This document shows positions 5,685-15,739 of a stretch of DNA of 64,000 nucleotides, piece after piece (within the stretch, counting starts at the first letter, position 1; every line of letters begins with the position of its first letter). Origin of the DNA: an uncultured Caryophanales bacterium (GTDB taxonomy: Bacteria; Bacillota_I; Bacilli_A; RFN20; CAG-826); the NCBI GenBank assembly GCA_902464635.1, contig CABQKC010000004.1:1-64000 (forward strand), written 5' to 3'. The notes under the pieces were generated by a model. The model saw nothing but the letters and a program-made list of their open reading frames with translations, was not told the DNA's origin and made no database searches. A program made the translations under genes and the position numbers.

Positions 5685-7778
5685 TTATTGCTTTATATAA
5701 GTAACAGTTCTGCAATCGTCTCTCATATTAGCAGTAAATGTATTCTCGTCTTTGAAAGTGAGTGTATAAGTTTCTTCGGAACTTGAATCGGTTAATGTTA
5801 CTGATGCTGGGTAATTACTTATATCAACATCCAAATCGGAATAAACTGGATATCCCCCAACTGTATAATCTGTTTTCATTCCTTCTTTGAAAGTAAATAC
5901 GTGTTCTTCTTCGGATTCAGTACAAATTCCCTTGAAGGTTTTTCCTTGTAATGGGTTATTGGCAAATGAAGTAAATGTTAATAATACGGTCCCATTTTCT
6001 AATCTAAATTTCCATTTACCAGCATTAACTCCAGTGGTTTGGAGAGTCATTTGATGTTCTTCTCCCCATTCATCAGTTAATGTAATAGTGGCTTCATCAT
6101 AATTAGTTATGGTGTATTTAGTAATAGTTCCACCATCATTACAAGCAACAGTCTTGTCTTTATTGACATTGATAACTACATTGCAATCGACGTCATCAGA
6201 AGAATATGTTCCTTTGAACACCCCATAATATTCAAAAACATAAGGAGTGTAATCCAATAAGAATGTTTCGTCTTCATATCTAATGGACCATTGTCCTGTT
6301 GTTTTTAAAGAGAGTTTATATGTTTCACCGGCGTCGTCAGTTAAGATGATAACGGTGTCGCTTTGCTTTTCACTAGAAACAATATTAGCAGTGGTATAAC
6401 CTGTTCCTGATATTGTTCCTTTCCCGTTTTCCCCCAATTTTATAGTTAACGTTCCATCGCTAAAAGTTCCGGCAAATTCAAAGGCAGTTTGTTCTACATA
6501 TTCATTTCCATCAAGCCAGAAACGCCACGTTTTTTCATTATGATCATCGGTTGCTTCAATATAGGAATATGTATTTCCGTCTGCCATGGTTTCATTTTGA
6601 TGGATTGAGCCATTATAGAAACATACTTCGCTACCTTCGACTATATATGGATTGAAATATAGGTTTTCAAGTGTTCCAGGAGTCCAACTATCAGATGTTC
6701 CAACTATTTCCATAGCGGATTTATCGCCATTAAACGTATACATGCCCTTGCCATCTAGGACAATTGTAATTTCAGTTTCGACTCCATCCTTAACATATTT
6801 CCCAATATAAGTACCTTCTGTTCCGTCGGTAGTAGAAGGGGTGTCGATTGTATTAACAACTAAATTATCATGTTTACCAAAGGTGTATTTAAGTTGGTAG
6901 TTTTTAGAATAGGAACTAATTTTGTTCCAACTGACATTAGTAACATTAAAAGACATGACGTCGAACTTGTATCCAGTAAAGGTTTTATTCGCTTCTAAAA
7001 CAGGTTCAATTGTAACAATATCACCATAATGGTATACGTCTTTTGCTCCTATGACTACTTTAACTGCTGCCGGAAGTGTATATACTTCTTTTTCCCATTT
7101 TGGAGTCAAAGTTAAATCATCAAAAACTGCGGTGTGGTTAAACCATTGGCCATCGTTAACGGTATCTCCTGTAAACCATCCTTTGAAGACATATCCAGGC
7201 TTTAACGGAATAGGCAAAACAATTGTATCCCCATAATTTACAGTTAATGAAGCTGGTGTGTCTTTTGGTAAATATTCATCTTCTCCTAAAGAAAAAGTAA
7301 CTACATGGGTCTCACCAAAATGGGGAGAATCCTGTCCGTCCTTACCATCAACGCCGTTTTTTCCGTCTGCTCCATTAGCTCCGTTAGTTCCATCTTTTCC
7401 ATCTTTGCCATCAGCGCCATTAGAACCATCTTTCCCGTTGGTTATGGTAAATGTAGATGTGCTTCCGTCGGTATAGGTAACTGTATAGGTATCAATGTTG
7501 CCATTAGAAGAAGTCAAGGTAATGCTTTTTATTCCGACTCCATCCTTCCCGTCTTTTCCATCAACGCCATCTTTTCCATCTTTTCCATCTTGACCTTTGA
7601 TAGAAGCAAGCCATTCTTCATAAGTTCCGCTAAAAATACCTTCCTCTACGGCTTTTTGATAGATTTGGTATTGGGTTTCGCTAGGCGTAGTTGAAACCAT
7701 AGAGCTAGTCTCTCCGCATCCTCCACATAGAAGCGAAACTGATAATAACGACATCAACAACAAACTTTTCCTTTTCAT
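5685..7778 (-). CDS. Large lipoprotein with collagen-like and InlB-type repeats
   Basis: The 697-residue product has a lipoprotein signal (SVSLLCGGC, Cys 21). Two runs of collagen-like GKDG/GADGKDG triplets follow (about 63-80 and 114-150). Next is an InlB B-repeat-like segment (YGDTIVLPIPLKPGYVFKGW, about 182-201). Beyond residue 330 there are repeated beta-rich modules, recognisable by GTFSDGTLTIKLGENGKG, GTYSSDDVDCNVVINVNKDK and the shared ends TLQTTG...WKFRLE. It should be anchored outside the membrane; the collagen-like part probably forms a stalk and the repeats may bind host or polysaccharide. AAGGAGG precedes the ATG. It is the second gene of an operon, 14 bases after the upstream lipoprotein gene. 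Confidence 0.75.
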   Translation of the reverse strand: MKRKSLLLMSLLSVSLLCGGCGETSSMVSTTPSETQYQIYQKAVEEGIFSGTYEEWLASIKGQDGKDGKDGVDGKDGKDGVGIKSITLTSSNGNIDTYTVTYTDGSTSTFTITNGKDGSNGADGKDGKDGTNGANGADGKNGVDGKDGQDSPHFGETHVVTFSLGEDEYLPKDTPASLTVNYGDTIVLPIPLKPGYVFKGWFTGDTVNDGQWFNHTAVFDDLTLTPKWEKEVYTLPAAVKVVIGAKDVYHYGDIVTIEPVLEANKTFTGYKFDVMSFNVTNVSWNKISSYSKNYQLKYTFGKHDNLVVNTIDTPSTTDGTEGTYIGKYVKDGVETEITIVLDGKGMYTFNGDKSAMEIVGTSDSWTPGTLENLYFNPYIVEGSEVCFYNGSIHQNETMADGNTYSYIEATDDHNEKTWRFWLDGNEYVEQTAFEFAGTFSDGTLTIKLGENGKGTISGTGYTTANIVSSEKQSDTVIILTDDAGETYKLSLKTTGQWSIRYEDETFLLDYTPYVFEYYGVFKGTYSSDDVDCNVVINVNKDKTVACNDGGTITKYTITNYDEATITLTDEWGEEHQMTLQTTGVNAGKWKFRLENGTVLLTFTSFANNPLQGKTFKGICTESEEEHVFTFKEGMKTDYTVGGYPVYSDLDVDISNYPASVTLTDSSSEETYTLTFKDENTFTANMRDDCRTVTYIKQ

Positions 7779-7792
7779 TTTCCTTTTCCTCC

Positions 7793-10525
7793 TTATTCCA
7801 TAAATGGAAGTACTGATATAGAAATTGTTTGATTCACATAGAATGTAATGTATTTTCCATCCGTTCCCTTGTAACGTAAGGCGTAATTTAAGGTGATGAC
7901 CATTCCGTTAGATCCGGATACATTAATTGATACATTTCCGGGATTTACATCTTCTTTTTGATGGCCTTCATAAACCCCAAGGACATTTTCAAAGAAGGAT
8001 TCCCTATTTTCTTCTTTTAAGATGAAATCTCCGCTAGAATCACATCTAAAGTCGCTTTGCTTTATTTGATTGATATCAATGTTAGGTAAATCCATTACCT
8101 TGATTTTGTTTATATTGCCTTCAACATCAATATCAGCATATAAACTACCGTCTTCACCGAGGTAGTAGGCTTCGTTTTCCTTGTTGACTAATGTTGGGTT
8201 TTTACCGTCTATATTAGTAAGTTTACAAATTGATCTCTTGCTGAAATAAGATACTTGGGTCTCGATTTTGGTGTGGTAATTGTATTTATTTAATTCCTTA
8301 ACCGTATCATCTAAGGTAGTAACCTTGAAATTGGCAGGATCGAAATTTGGAACATTAACTTCAGTAGTCCCAAAGTTACCTATCTTAATAGTTCCAGACG
8401 CAACTCCGAGCTTTGCCCCGTTTTTATATAAATCATATTCATAGGTAATCTTATTAACTTCATTACCAATTACAGTTAGATTTAAAGAAGAGAAATTGAC
8501 CGCATCATTTGGACTTAAACTCTTTAAGAATTCAGTTCCATAGAATTTTAGATAAGTATTCTTTAAGGAAAATACATAAGCCTGTTTCCCGTCTATTGTC
8601 TTATTTCTAGTGAATGTGAAATATTTTAGATATTGCTTAAGGGCATTTATGCAAGGAGAGAAAGTATAGGTTCCTGGAATAGAGAAATATAACTGGTCGT
8701 AGTTCTTTAATTTATATGTTTGGATGACCCTATATTCATCATAATAGAAATATTGATCAACGAATTCGACATCATATTCATCTTCATTATCTACTTTTGG
8801 AACATATCCATAAGCCCCTTCACATACATATCTACCGTTTCTAGATTCGGTATTTTTTGCTTGGTATACAGGCTGTCCTTCTGCTCCAAATAGATCAATG
8901 GGTTCATTATTTTCATTTAGAACCTCATAAGTTTCTTCATATGTATAGTTATCTAGGTTTATCGAATTATATAAGCCTTCTAGACGGGAATCGATTTTTA
9001 TATCGTCATTAGGATCAGAAGGAACAACGATTGTAGTGGTGCCGATATTTGTGAAATTCCCTTCCCCTGTAACTACATATACATTGCTTATATTGTCTTT
9101 TGTTTTCGTTAAAGTGTATTTATAAGTCGCCTTTGCTAATGTTTTGCTTTCTGTTAGATAAAAACGAAGGTATTCAAAATCATAATGGTAAGTTAATCCA
9201 TCAGCAGTCGTGTAATTTCCGATTACCCCATGTATGAATGAACGGCAATCATAATCTAGATAAGTAAAATCATCTGGATTATATCTTTCTGGTTTTTCTA
9301 GTCTTGGTTCGTAATAATTGCCTTCTTCATTATAAATATATGATTTAGTTCCAAAAGAAGAACCCATTGCGGCTACTCTAGAAATAGAATCATCTAGAGT
9401 TCCGGCGTCGCTAGAATAATATTCGGTATGGTCATCGAAGTAATAAAGGCTAGTGACATATGATGTAGATGATGTATTTCCTGAGAAGTTTTCTTTCTTT
9501 ACGTCATATGTATATTCATCGTAATAACATTCGGCATATTCGCTATAGGCATAATATCTAAATGACCTATCGTTAACTTGCTCAATGTAATCGAATTCCT
9601 TTTGGTTATTATCTTCATCAGTAATTACATATTTTTCCGTATAGGTGTAATTATTCTCTGTAGATGTTTTAGCCTTTTCCAAATCTTCTGGGACAGGTAA
9701 TAAATCTTCAGGGTAAACAGGAAGTTCCGGTACTGTTAAGGCAACTTCTCCAAAGTTAGAAAAAGTTCCGGTCATTACTACTGTTGCATCATAAGTAAGG
9801 TTACTATTGTTATATTCGCTAAAATTCACGCTATGCTTATATTGATTTAGCTTTCCATCTTTAATAGAAACTGCTAAATAATCAAAATCCTGAGTTAAAT
9901 AAGCCAAAGAACCATAATATCCACCGATTAAAGCAGACTCTTCTCCGCCTAGATATTCATCTTTTAGATAATAAAAACCATCGTCTTTTAGTTCAAAATG
10001 CTCTGGAATTAAATAATCAGTTATCTTTTCTTTAAATGTAAAAGAAGGGGTGTAATTAAATTGCTTCCAAACATCATCTTCTCTTTTAAATCTTTCGGAC
10101 AAGTTTCCGTTTTCGTCATAGTAATAAACTGTTTGGTAATATGTATCGATATTTTCTTTAACGTCTAATAATCCTTGTCTATCTTCACCATAATAATTTG
10201 TATATTTGGTCCAATAGATTGAACTGTTTCCATCATATCTAACATCTTTATATGAATAATGGTTAAGGTTAGAATTGATGTTATCTATCTCGTGATATTC
10301 AGTTTCGAATTCATAATTCTTTTCGGTGTTTTCTATAGCGATTTCTAATGGGGAACGTGTATCGATTTCACTAGAACTAGTTGAATTTGATTCGGTCTTA
10401 GAAGTCGTTTCGGAAGTAGTTTGCTCGCTAGAGGCAGAATTACTACTTGATGATTGAGGTGAGTTACAACTTGTTAATAACAAAATGCTACTTATTAATG
10501 TTAAAAGAGACGTTTTAATTTCCAT
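7793..10525 (-). CDS. Very large lipoprotein built of four internal repeats
   Basis: The start chosen here is the internal ATG giving MEIKTSLLTLISSILLLTSC, a clear lipoprotein signal with Cys 20; starting further upstream would bury it. The mature 890 residues open with a Ser/Thr linker. Four related units of about 230 residues follow, each opening with a Leu-rich helix then a Tyr-rich strand (NTEKNYEFETEYHEI, TENNYTYTEKYVITD, INLDNYTYEETYEVL, LNKYNYHTKIETQVS). Three of them close with a FxNxGxTxxxVP-like motif (TNIGTTTIVVP, GNFGTTEVNVP). I do not recognise the family. It heads an operon with the collagen-like lipoprotein. Confidence 0.7.
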   Translation of the reverse strand: MEIKTSLLTLISSILLLTSCNSPQSSSSNSASSEQTTSETTSKTESNSTSSSEIDTRSPLEIAIENTEKNYEFETEYHEIDNINSNLNHYSYKDVRYDGNSSIYWTKYTNYYGEDRQGLLDVKENIDTYYQTVYYYDENGNLSERFKREDDVWKQFNYTPSFTFKEKITDYLIPEHFELKDDGFYYLKDEYLGGEESALIGGYYGSLAYLTQDFDYLAVSIKDGKLNQYKHSVNFSEYNNSNLTYDATVVMTGTFSNFGEVALTVPELPVYPEDLLPVPEDLEKAKTSTENNYTYTEKYVITDEDNNQKEFDYIEQVNDRSFRYYAYSEYAECYYDEYTYDVKKENFSGNTSSTSYVTSLYYFDDHTEYYSSDAGTLDDSISRVAAMGSSFGTKSYIYNEEGNYYEPRLEKPERYNPDDFTYLDYDCRSFIHGVIGNYTTADGLTYHYDFEYLRFYLTESKTLAKATYKYTLTKTKDNISNVYVVTGEGNFTNIGTTTIVVPSDPNDDIKIDSRLEGLYNSINLDNYTYEETYEVLNENNEPIDLFGAEGQPVYQAKNTESRNGRYVCEGAYGYVPKVDNEDEYDVEFVDQYFYYDEYRVIQTYKLKNYDQLYFSIPGTYTFSPCINALKQYLKYFTFTRNKTIDGKQAYVFSLKNTYLKFYGTEFLKSLSPNDAVNFSSLNLTVIGNEVNKITYEYDLYKNGAKLGVASGTIKIGNFGTTEVNVPNFDPANFKVTTLDDTVKELNKYNYHTKIETQVSYFSKRSICKLTNIDGKNPTLVNKENEAYYLGEDGSLYADIDVEGNINKIKVMDLPNIDINQIKQSDFRCDSSGDFILKEENRESFFENVLGVYEGHQKEDVNPGNVSINVSGSNGMVITLNYALRYKGTDGKYITFYVNQTISISVLPFME

Positions 10526-10752
10526 GGCTTTTCCTTTTCCGGCATTAAAAGAGCCTAATACTGCTACAAAATGTGTCAATTTATTTTTTATAGAATTTGG
10601 TAGCAAAAATTGACGACTTGTTATTAATTTTTGTTATTGGTTTTCCGATAAATTATTCTAGTTCCCTTTTATATAAATACGCTCTAGTCATTATCACTAT
10701 TGAAATATAAAAGGCGACTTTTAAAATAGTGTCTATAACGAGAAACACTATC

Positions 10753-11631
10753 ATGGATAATGAAAATTATAAATTTCTCTTGGAAATCGGCTTTACTTTA
10801 AATGAAGCAAAAGTCTATTTAACTTTATTGCAAAATAGGTACTTGAATGGGTACGAAACAAGCAAGCTTTCTAACGTATCTCGCTCTTTAGTTTATGACG
10901 TAATTGATAGACTGGTTGCTAAAGGTTTCGTTTTAAAAAGTGAAGGCCAGATAAATTATTATTGTGCTTTACCATATGATAAAGTTATTGAAAAAATTAG
11001 AAATGATAACATCAATAAATTAAATGTAGCTAGAGAGAAATTGAAAAATTATTCTCGTATAGAAAATGAATCTGAGTATATTTTCAATATTAAAGGAATA
11101 GACGAATTCTTCAGCAAGGCAAATGATTTAATATTAAGTGCCGAAAAAGAGATTTCTATTTCTATTTGGAAAGAAGACTTTCCTAAAATCGAGGAAAGTT
11201 TATCAATTGCTTCTAAAAAAGGTATTAAAATTTATATCTTTAGTTTTTCAGATATAACTTTTCCTTCTGGCGAGATATTTTCCTATCAACTTGAAAACCC
11301 AACCTCCTTATTTCCATATAGAAGAATAAGCATAGTTGTTGATGGTAAGGAAGTAATTATTGGAGAAAACGCAGGAGATAAATCAATATGTATTCTCTCC
11401 AAAAATCACGCTCTTGTTTCTATGACTACTGACGAAATTGTTCTTAATATTTTTTGGTTAAAATATATCAAATCAAAAGGCTTATTAAAAAATAATGCTA
11501 CTTCTGATGAATTTTTATCTTTATTAAACAAATTACGCGAAGACTTGGGGGTTTCTCCCGACATGACAAAAAATTATTTAGTATTCAATTTTCAATTTGG
11601 AGGCAAAGATCATGGATCAAACAAAGATTGA
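10753..11631 (+). CDS. TrmB-family transcriptional regulator
   Basis: Residues 1-75 carry the TrmB winged helix (LLEIGFTLNEAKVYLTLL, then SRSLVYDVIDRLVAKGFV). A coiled region and an effector-binding domain follow, in which ISISIWKEDF and RRISIVVDGKEVIIGE are typical. Most TrmB proteins sense sugars and regulate a neighbouring transporter; here the next gene is an MFS permease overlapping by 20 bases. The ATG at 10753 fits the family start. There is no SD, but an inverted repeat ATAGTGT/ACACTAT (about 10727-10752) covers the start region and may be the protein's own operator. Confidence 0.8.
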   Translation: MDNENYKFLLEIGFTLNEAKVYLTLLQNRYLNGYETSKLSNVSRSLVYDVIDRLVAKGFVLKSEGQINYYCALPYDKVIEKIRNDNINKLNVAREKLKNYSRIENESEYIFNIKGIDEFFSKANDLILSAEKEISISIWKEDFPKIEESLSIASKKGIKIYIFSFSDITFPSGEIFSYQLENPTSLFPYRRISIVVDGKEVIIGENAGDKSICILSKNHALVSMTTDEIVLNIFWLKYIKSKGLLKNNATSDEFLSLLNKLREDLGVSPDMTKNYLVFNFQFGGKDHGSNKD

Positions 11632-13048
11632 AAAGAAAAAGCAGCGTGAGGCTAAGGAATTAGCTAGAAGAGAAAGGCAGGTGAAATTTAAAGAAAACAA
11701 ATTCTACTTAATCTATCTTTTTATGATACTTTCTCTAGTATTCATAACTGATGAGATCGCATCTACTATTTCTATTCAATTCCAAAGTAACATTGTTAAT
11801 GAATTCTTTGTGAATAAAATGGGAATGACTTATGGTGAAGGACTTTCCTTGTTTTCCGCTTTAGGCATTATCACTTATCCAATATCATTATTAATGGTTG
11901 TATATCGTCCTCTTGCTGATAAATTTGGAAGAAAACCTTTCTTAATTTTAAATACTTTCTGCATGGCTCTAGGGCTATTTATTGTTTATCTTTCACAAGA
12001 TATAGTCGTATATATGATTGGTGGAACATTAATGGGATTCATGGTTTCGCACGATATGCAAGTCGTATATATTCTTGAATGTTCTAGTGAGAAAAATAGA
12101 GCAAGAAATTATTCAATCACTAAAGCCATCGCTATCCTCGGAACACTTCTTGTTCCGCTTTTAAGAGAAACTATAATGCAAAATGTAAGTGAAAGATGGC
12201 ATTTAGTTTATTTAGTTCCTGCAATAATTGGATTTGCTCTTTCTTTTATAGCTCTTTTATGTGCTAGGGAAACCCATGTTTTCTTAGAAAATAGAATTAA
12301 ATATTTAAAAACCCCTTTAGAAGAAAGAGAGAAAAAATCTAAAGAAGAAAAAATGAATAATGCTCAAGGCGGCATTATAAATGCTGTTAAGTTTTCTTTT
12401 AAGCATCATCAACTTCGTTGTTTGATCATTGCTTGTGTTTTCTTCTATTTAGCATCATTAGCTACCACAACATATAATACAGTCATGAAAGAAAGCGCAG
12501 GTATGAGTGAAGAACAAATTACCTATGCACTATATCTATACCCAGTTGGTAATGCTCTTGCAACTTTAATCAGTGGCTTCGTTTCAGATAAATTTGGAAG
12601 GAAAGCGACTATTATAACAATGGGCATCTCATCTATTTGCTGTTACTCGTTATTTATTGCCTCTTCCATGCTTTCATGGACACCATATCTTACTGGCTTT
12701 GCTATTGGAGGATTTATGGGGTGCTATTGGGGAGCAGGAGATACTATTGGGTCAATTATGTTCTCTGAATCAGCCCCTACGAATTTACGTTCATCAGTAA
12801 CAGTTATTAATACACTTTTAAATGGGGTTGTTGGAGGATTAGCTTTAATCATTTCAATGGTTGTAGTTCCATTTATTCCAAGTAGTATGTTTGGATACTT
12901 CTACTTATGTTTAACCATACCTGGATTAATAGGAGCAACAATTGTGATTTTCAAATTCGTAGGTGAAACTAAAGGCTTGGATTTATCAAAAGTTACTGGA
13001 AAAGAATGGGATAAAAAGGATGTTAAAAATGAATCAACAAATATTTAA
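11612..13048 (+). CDS. MFS sugar-transporter-like permease
   Basis: Starting at the ATG preceded by GGAGG (11599-11603), the 478-residue protein has twelve predicted membrane segments. It has two MFS signature loops (RPLADKFGRKPFL, about 94-106; SGFVSDKFGRKATI, about 324-337), as in sugar porters. It begins inside the TrmB gene and its last 20 bases overlap the SGNH hydrolase gene. Regulator, permease and hydrolase therefore form one tightly coupled operon. The substrate is unknown; the TrmB neighbour and the SGNH partner suggest an acylated carbohydrate. Confidence 0.85.
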   Translation: MDQTKIEKKKQREAKELARRERQVKFKENKFYLIYLFMILSLVFITDEIASTISIQFQSNIVNEFFVNKMGMTYGEGLSLFSALGIITYPISLLMVVYRPLADKFGRKPFLILNTFCMALGLFIVYLSQDIVVYMIGGTLMGFMVSHDMQVVYILECSSEKNRARNYSITKAIAILGTLLVPLLRETIMQNVSERWHLVYLVPAIIGFALSFIALLCARETHVFLENRIKYLKTPLEEREKKSKEEKMNNAQGGIINAVKFSFKHHQLRCLIIACVFFYLASLATTTYNTVMKESAGMSEEQITYALYLYPVGNALATLISGFVSDKFGRKATIITMGISSICCYSLFIASSMLSWTPYLTGFAIGGFMGCYWGAGDTIGSIMFSESAPTNLRSSVTVINTLLNGVVGGLALIISMVVVPFIPSSMFGYFYLCLTIPGLIGATIVIFKFVGETKGLDLSKVTGKEWDKKDVKNESTNI

Positions 13049-13814
13049 TTACAAAATAGATGAAAAACCACTTGAAAATATAAAAGAAAATTGTGGATTT
13101 GCTGCGATATTCAAGGATATTGGAGTTATTGGAGATTCGCTTTCAAGTGGCGAATTTGAAGCTACAGATGAAAACGGTCAAACTACTTTTCATGATTTTT
13201 ATGAATATTCATGGCCAGCTATTCTTCAAAGAATAACAGGAACTAATTATTCTAATTTTTCTCGAGGCGGAATGTCTCTTAAAGAATTTTATGAATCATG
13301 GGCTGATAAAAACAATTTTTGGCAAAAAAAGCAAGCCTATATCATCGATTTAGGAAATAATGATATATACTTGTACAAACAACAAATCGGAACTGCTGAA
13401 GATATTAATGTTGATAATCCTTCTCTCAACCCTGACACTTATTTTGGCTACCTGGGAAAGGTTATCTCTAAGCTCAAGAGTTTAGAAAAAGACTCATTTA
13501 TATTTTTGGTTTCTATGCAAATCGATCATCTTTCAAAAGAAAAAGACGAAACTTCAAGATATGTTGCAAAAGAAATGGAAAAAGTAACAAAAATGTTCAC
13601 TAATACATTCTTGATAGATATAACAACATATGGTCCAGTCTATGATGAAGAAACTCGAGAAAAATTTGCAATGGGATTTCATCCTAATGCGATGGGCTAC
13701 TATATTTATGCATTAATGATTGGAAACTATATTGATTATCTCATTAGAAAGAATTATAAAGATTTCTTTAAAGTCCCTTTTATAGGTACTGGCCTAGATA
13801 ATAAGAATTATTAA
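13029..13814 (+). CDS. SGNH/GDSL-family hydrolase
   Basis: Using the ATG at 13029 (AAAGGA nine bases upstream) gives 261 residues. SGNH blocks are visible: GVIGDSLSSGE (nucleophile Ser, about 37), FSRGGMSL (oxyanion Gly), DLGNNDIY (Asn, about 112) and GFHPNAMGY (His, about 217). These enzymes are esterases or carbohydrate deacetylases. There is no signal peptide, so it should act in the cytoplasm on something imported by the overlapping MFS permease. An acylated sugar or glycoside is a reasonable guess, not a demonstrated substrate. Confidence 0.85.
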   Translation: MNQQIFNYKIDEKPLENIKENCGFAAIFKDIGVIGDSLSSGEFEATDENGQTTFHDFYEYSWPAILQRITGTNYSNFSRGGMSLKEFYESWADKNNFWQKKQAYIIDLGNNDIYLYKQQIGTAEDINVDNPSLNPDTYFGYLGKVISKLKSLEKDSFIFLVSMQIDHLSKEKDETSRYVAKEMEKVTKMFTNTFLIDITTYGPVYDEETREKFAMGFHPNAMGYYIYALMIGNYIDYLIRKNYKDFFKVPFIGTGLDNKNY

Positions 13815-14005
13815 TAAAAGCTTGTACTTCTCCTATTGATTTACTATTCATCCTAATGCGACTAATTGCGATTATTTACTTGCAATATTGTTGATAAGTC
13901 TCCGATAAATTTGTCTTCTAAATATTTTCCTAATTTGTTAGAGATTTATTGAGATGAAAATAAATTGTGATATTCTATTTAGACGCCTTTTTAAAAGGAA
14001 GCATT

Positions 14006-15553
14006 ATGTTTAATAAATCAAAGAAAAAGAAAATATCTCTCCTAATGTCACTAGGACTAATTTTGTCCTCTGGTTTTGCTTTTGTTACATCTAGTTTTAT
14101 TTCAAAACAGCAAGAAGAAGTAATCAATGTAGAAGCTGCATCTACTTTCTCTTGGGGAGAAATGGATTTAGAAACATATGGGGCTACTTTTAGGGATGTT
14201 CTTGCTGGAAAAATTAAAGCTAGCGGCAGCAGGACTATTGCCTATAAAAAGAATAATGATGTATTAAAAGAATCCGACAAAGCCTTAAATGGAAGGGGAG
14301 TCATCCCGTTCTACCATTCAGATAAGGATTCGACTACGAATTTTAATAAAGAACACGTTTGGCCTAATTCTAGGGGGGTAGGAGAATCTGGCCCTGGGGC
14401 AGATCCTCAAATGCTTAGACCTGCCGATAAAAGTGAAAATAGTGCTAGAGGCAATTATTTTTTTGGCCCTGATGGTGGCAAGCAATGGGATCCAGCTAGC
14501 CTTGGATATGAACCTGCTAGAGGAGAAGCCGCTAGGATAATTTTCTATACAGCTACTAGATATGCACAAAGTCATGGACTCTCTTTAAGCAATAATCCAC
14601 ATGACAGCTCAAGTTTAAATACAATGGGGACATTACGTTATTTAGTAGAGTGGAATAATGCTTACCCAGTAACTGCTCAAGAGATTAGAAGAAACAATTA
14701 TCTACATGGTCAAGGTTTTGCTAGAAATCCATTTATAGACCATCCTGAATGGGCTAATTACATTTGGAACGAGAATGGTTTGAGGACTTCTAAATACGTT
14801 GATACGGGTGATTATTCATTGAAGTTGGATAAATCAATGCTCCTTTTAAATAAGGGAGAAGAGAATAGTTTAACCGTTACATTAAATGAAGCGTCCACTT
14901 CAACTTTAGTTTGGACGAATACAAATAATGATGTTGCTTCCTTAAAATACACGGATGATTTAAAAACAGTCAAAATCGAAGCAAAAGAAGTAGGAACGTC
15001 TATTGTTAGTGTTTATTCAACAACTTATCCAACTGTACTTGCTAGATGTAGCATTGAAGTTAGAAATAACGGTGGGAGTGTTACTAATCCAGATTACATT
15101 AGTGGGGAACTTAATTTCCAAGGTGTTCACCTAAAAGTAGATAAAATAGAGATAGATGGAGAATCTCTTTTATTACATCAAAAAGGTTTCCTTACCCATG
15201 AATCTAATAAGGCCATTACTTCAATTTCTATAGTAGGAGAAGGAGTAAATACCCTTTCATATTTATCTAAAAAAGGTGATGTTATTCAAAATATCTTCTA
15301 TTCGGAAAAAATGAATTTGGATGAAGCAGATTCCTTTGAAATTAGAAACTTAAGCGAAAGCAAGGCAAGGATAAATTCGATTAGCATCACTTATAAAGAA
15401 GAAAATAATGCAGAACCTAATATTCCAAATATAGATGAAAATATGAATGCAGGTTGTAATGGCTCAATATCGACTTCAATTGGGTTATTATCTGTTTTAT
15501 TTGTAGGCTTAATTGTTGCTTTGATATTTAAATTTAAAGCGAATTCGATATAA
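14006..15553 (+). CDS. Secreted, membrane-anchored endonuclease I
   Basis: The ATG at 14006 has AAGGAAG upstream and gives 515 residues. Residues 1-45 are a signal segment. Residues about 80-260 are the endonuclease I domain with FNKEHVWPNSRG (catalytic His) and GADPQMLRPADKSENSARGN. A bacterial Ig-like domain follows at about 260-350 (LDKSMLLLNKGEENSLTV), then a beta-rich region with a small Cys-containing linker and a C-terminal membrane helix (SIGLLSVLFVGLIVALIF). It should degrade extracellular DNA or RNA, for nutrient gain or defence, while tethered to the cell. The TAATG overlap joins it to a small membrane peptide gene. Confidence 0.85.
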   Translation: MFNKSKKKKISLLMSLGLILSSGFAFVTSSFISKQQEEVINVEAASTFSWGEMDLETYGATFRDVLAGKIKASGSRTIAYKKNNDVLKESDKALNGRGVIPFYHSDKDSTTNFNKEHVWPNSRGVGESGPGADPQMLRPADKSENSARGNYFFGPDGGKQWDPASLGYEPARGEAARIIFYTATRYAQSHGLSLSNNPHDSSSLNTMGTLRYLVEWNNAYPVTAQEIRRNNYLHGQGFARNPFIDHPEWANYIWNENGLRTSKYVDTGDYSLKLDKSMLLLNKGEENSLTVTLNEASTSTLVWTNTNNDVASLKYTDDLKTVKIEAKEVGTSIVSVYSTTYPTVLARCSIEVRNNGGSVTNPDYISGELNFQGVHLKVDKIEIDGESLLLHQKGFLTHESNKAITSISIVGEGVNTLSYLSKKGDVIQNIFYSEKMNLDEADSFEIRNLSESKARINSISITYKEENNAEPNIPNIDENMNAGCNGSISTSIGLLSVLFVGLIVALIFKFKANSI

Positions 15554-15681
15554 TGGGGTCTATGGTTTTATTAGCGAGCTCAGCAATTGTAGGGATTATA
15601 GTAACTATCGCTATAGTCTCAATTACCATCGCAGTTTGCTTTTATTTGCTCTCGCTCAAAGACAAAGAAAACAAGAAATAA
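15553..15681 (+). CDS. 42-residue single-helix membrane peptide
   Basis: The ATG overlaps the stop of the nuclease gene (TAATG). The peptide is one hydrophobic helix (IVGIIVTIAIVSITIAVCFY) followed by a short charged tail, SLKDKENKK. Translational coupling and a clean stop support a real gene. No family is recognised; it may assist or anchor the nuclease. Confidence 0.5.
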   Translation: MGSMVLLASSAIVGIIVTIAIVSITIAVCFYLLSLKDKENKK

Positions 15682-15727
15682 ACAACCTTACTAAAAGTAA
15701 GAACTATTATATTTTTAACTCAAAGAT

Positions 15728-15733
15728 TATAAT
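15728..15733 (+). promoter_or_regulatory. -10 box of gdpP, leaderless start
   Basis: A perfect TATAAT lies six bases before the gdpP ATG at 15740. No -35 box is obvious 17 bases upstream. A small hairpin CTTAC/GTAAG (about 15687-15701) lies in front and could end the preceding transcript. Confidence 0.6.
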
Positions 15734-15739
15734 AGGCGT

